This document shows positions 63,437 to 64,000 of a stretch of DNA of 64,000 nucleotides, in pieces (within the stretch, counting starts at the first letter, position 1; the number at the start of each line of letters is the position of its first letter). The stretch is from Acidobacteriota bacterium (lineage in GTDB: Bacteria; Acidobacteriota; Polarisedimenticolia; Polarisedimenticolales; Polarisedimenticolaceae): positions 1 to 64,000 of the forward strand of contig JAOTYK010000006.1 of assembly GCA_029861955.1 (NCBI GenBank). The letters are read 5' to 3'. The position numbers were made by a program, and so were the translations under genes. The notes beneath the pieces are model-generated. The model was not told the DNA's origin. It saw only the letters and a list, made by a program, of their open reading frames with translations, and did not search any database.

Positions 63437-64000
63437 ACCGTTCCACGTCGCACCCGCTGTCGATCTTCTCCTCCGTCCTGATAGGCGTTGCCCTGCTGGG
63501 CGTGACATCCTGTGGCGGGGACCGAGTGAATATGGAAACCATCGCAGAATCCTACGTGAAGTTGGTTTTGGCCCTTGGCGAGCATGACGGGGATTACGTC
63601 GACGCCTACCACGGGCCCGAGGCGTGGAGAGCCGATGAGCAGGGTCGCACACTCGACGATATCGTTGACGAGGCCGGCAAACTTCAGGCCGACCTCGCCG
63701 GTCCAGACGATCTGCGTCGGCGGTATCTCAGTGGTCAGTTGCGCGCCCTCGAGGCCCACGCTCGTCGCTTGCGCGGCGAGGTGCTGACCTTCGATGAAGA
63801 GTCGAAGGCTCTCTACGACGCCGTGGCACCGCGACGTAGTGCCGAGTACTACCAGGCGATTCTCGATCGGCTGGCCCCGTTGCTTCCGGGTGATGGGGAA
63901 TTGATCGATCGTTACGAGGCGTTCAAGAACGACTTCATCATCCCGTCGGACCGACTGGACGAGGTCTTTCGCGTTGCGATCGACGCATGTCGCGAACGAA
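63433..64000 (+). CDS. Lipoprotein of unknown function, 3' end beyond the window
   Basis: The frame from GTG 63433 is open to the window edge (189 codons so far). The leader FSSVLIGVALLGVTSCGG holds a good lipobox ending at Cys. The mature part starts with a helical region (SYVKLVLALGEHDGDYVDAY) that recalls large secreted metallopeptidase-like families such as DUF885, but no catalytic motif is reached. The GTGA overlap with the peroxiredoxin implies coupled expression. An internal ATG at 63532 is a weaker start that would lose the leader. Confidence 0.8.
   Translation, partial: MNRSTSHPLSIFSSVLIGVALLGVTSCGGDRVNMETIAESYVKLVLALGEHDGDYVDAYHGPEAWRADEQGRTLDDIVDEAGKLQADLAGPDDLRRRYLSGQLRALEAHARRLRGEVLTFDEESKALYDAVAPRRSAEYYQAILDRLAPLLPGDGELIDRYEAFKNDFIIPSDRLDEVFRVAIDACRER

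Overview
The window is GC-rich, gene-dense DNA from a Gram-negative bacterium. Outer-membrane beta-barrels, a TonB-dependent receptor, a TonB protein, lipoproteins and an AsmA protein all imply an outer membrane. The gene mix (VWFA-type secreted protein, beta-propeller hybrid histidine kinase, tricorn-type S41 protease, M64 peptidase, MoxR/DUF58/DUF4350/DUF4129/SpoIIM/RDD cluster) is most like Acidobacteriota. No rRNA or ribosomal protein gene is present to confirm this. I saw no tRNA, IS element, prophage or CRISPR array. The region looks like ordinary chromosome.

Layout. 0.1-6.4 kb: secreted VWA protein, OmpA lipoprotein, fused homocysteine methyltransferase/methylene-THF reductase, a small beta-barrel, then on the minus strand a LysM-M23 peptidase coupled to a zinc-ribbon receiver protein. 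6.5-11.4 kb: HflK-HflC, XdhC-MocA and a thioredoxin-like protein. 11.4-14.1 kb, minus: HAD hydrolase, LolA-like protein, SpoIIE phosphatase. 14.3-16.9 kb: ABC ATPase and a permease split by an in-frame TAG. 16.9-20.3 kb, minus: beta-propeller protein, phosphodiesterase-like lipoprotein, and a peroxiredoxin whose catalytic codon is TGA. 21.9-28.7 kb, minus: seven-gene MoxR operon. 28.9-34.5 kb: NfuA, a carboxypeptidase-regulatory-like barrel, tricorn protease. 34.6-37.6 kb: protein with two PARP-type zinc fingers, SGNH hydrolase, divergent NRAMP homologue. 37.7-49.8 kb: giant hybrid kinase, TonB-dependent receptor, asparaginase, receiver-TonB fusion, M64 peptidase, RRM protein, DtxR/MntR regulator. 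49.9-64 kb: glycerate kinase, SPFH-GYF plus two zinc-ribbon proteins, a D-Ala-D-Ala carboxypeptidase fused to a PQQ-type propeller, AsmA, an M16 peptidase pair, 1-Cys peroxiredoxin and a partial lipoprotein.

Strongest finding. At 19497-20120 (minus) one peroxiredoxin-like gene is interrupted by an in-frame TGA exactly where the peroxidatic cysteine of the RGGWCPYC motif belongs. A perfect 6-bp hairpin with an AGGTA loop starts 14 nt downstream, as expected for a bacterial SECIS element. I read it as a periplasmic selenoprotein. Other unusual items are the S13 peptidase/PQQ-propeller fusion, the bacterial double PARP-type zinc finger, the receiver-TonB fusion with Glu replacing the phosphorylated Asp, the NRAMP homologue lacking its usual metal ligands, and the TAG-split ABC permease.

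Many genes overlap by the 4 bases ATGA, GTGA or TTGA, so translationally coupled operons dominate. Several probable starts are internal to the longest open frames and were chosen from ribosome-binding sites and signal peptides. All family assignments are by motif recognition, without database searches.
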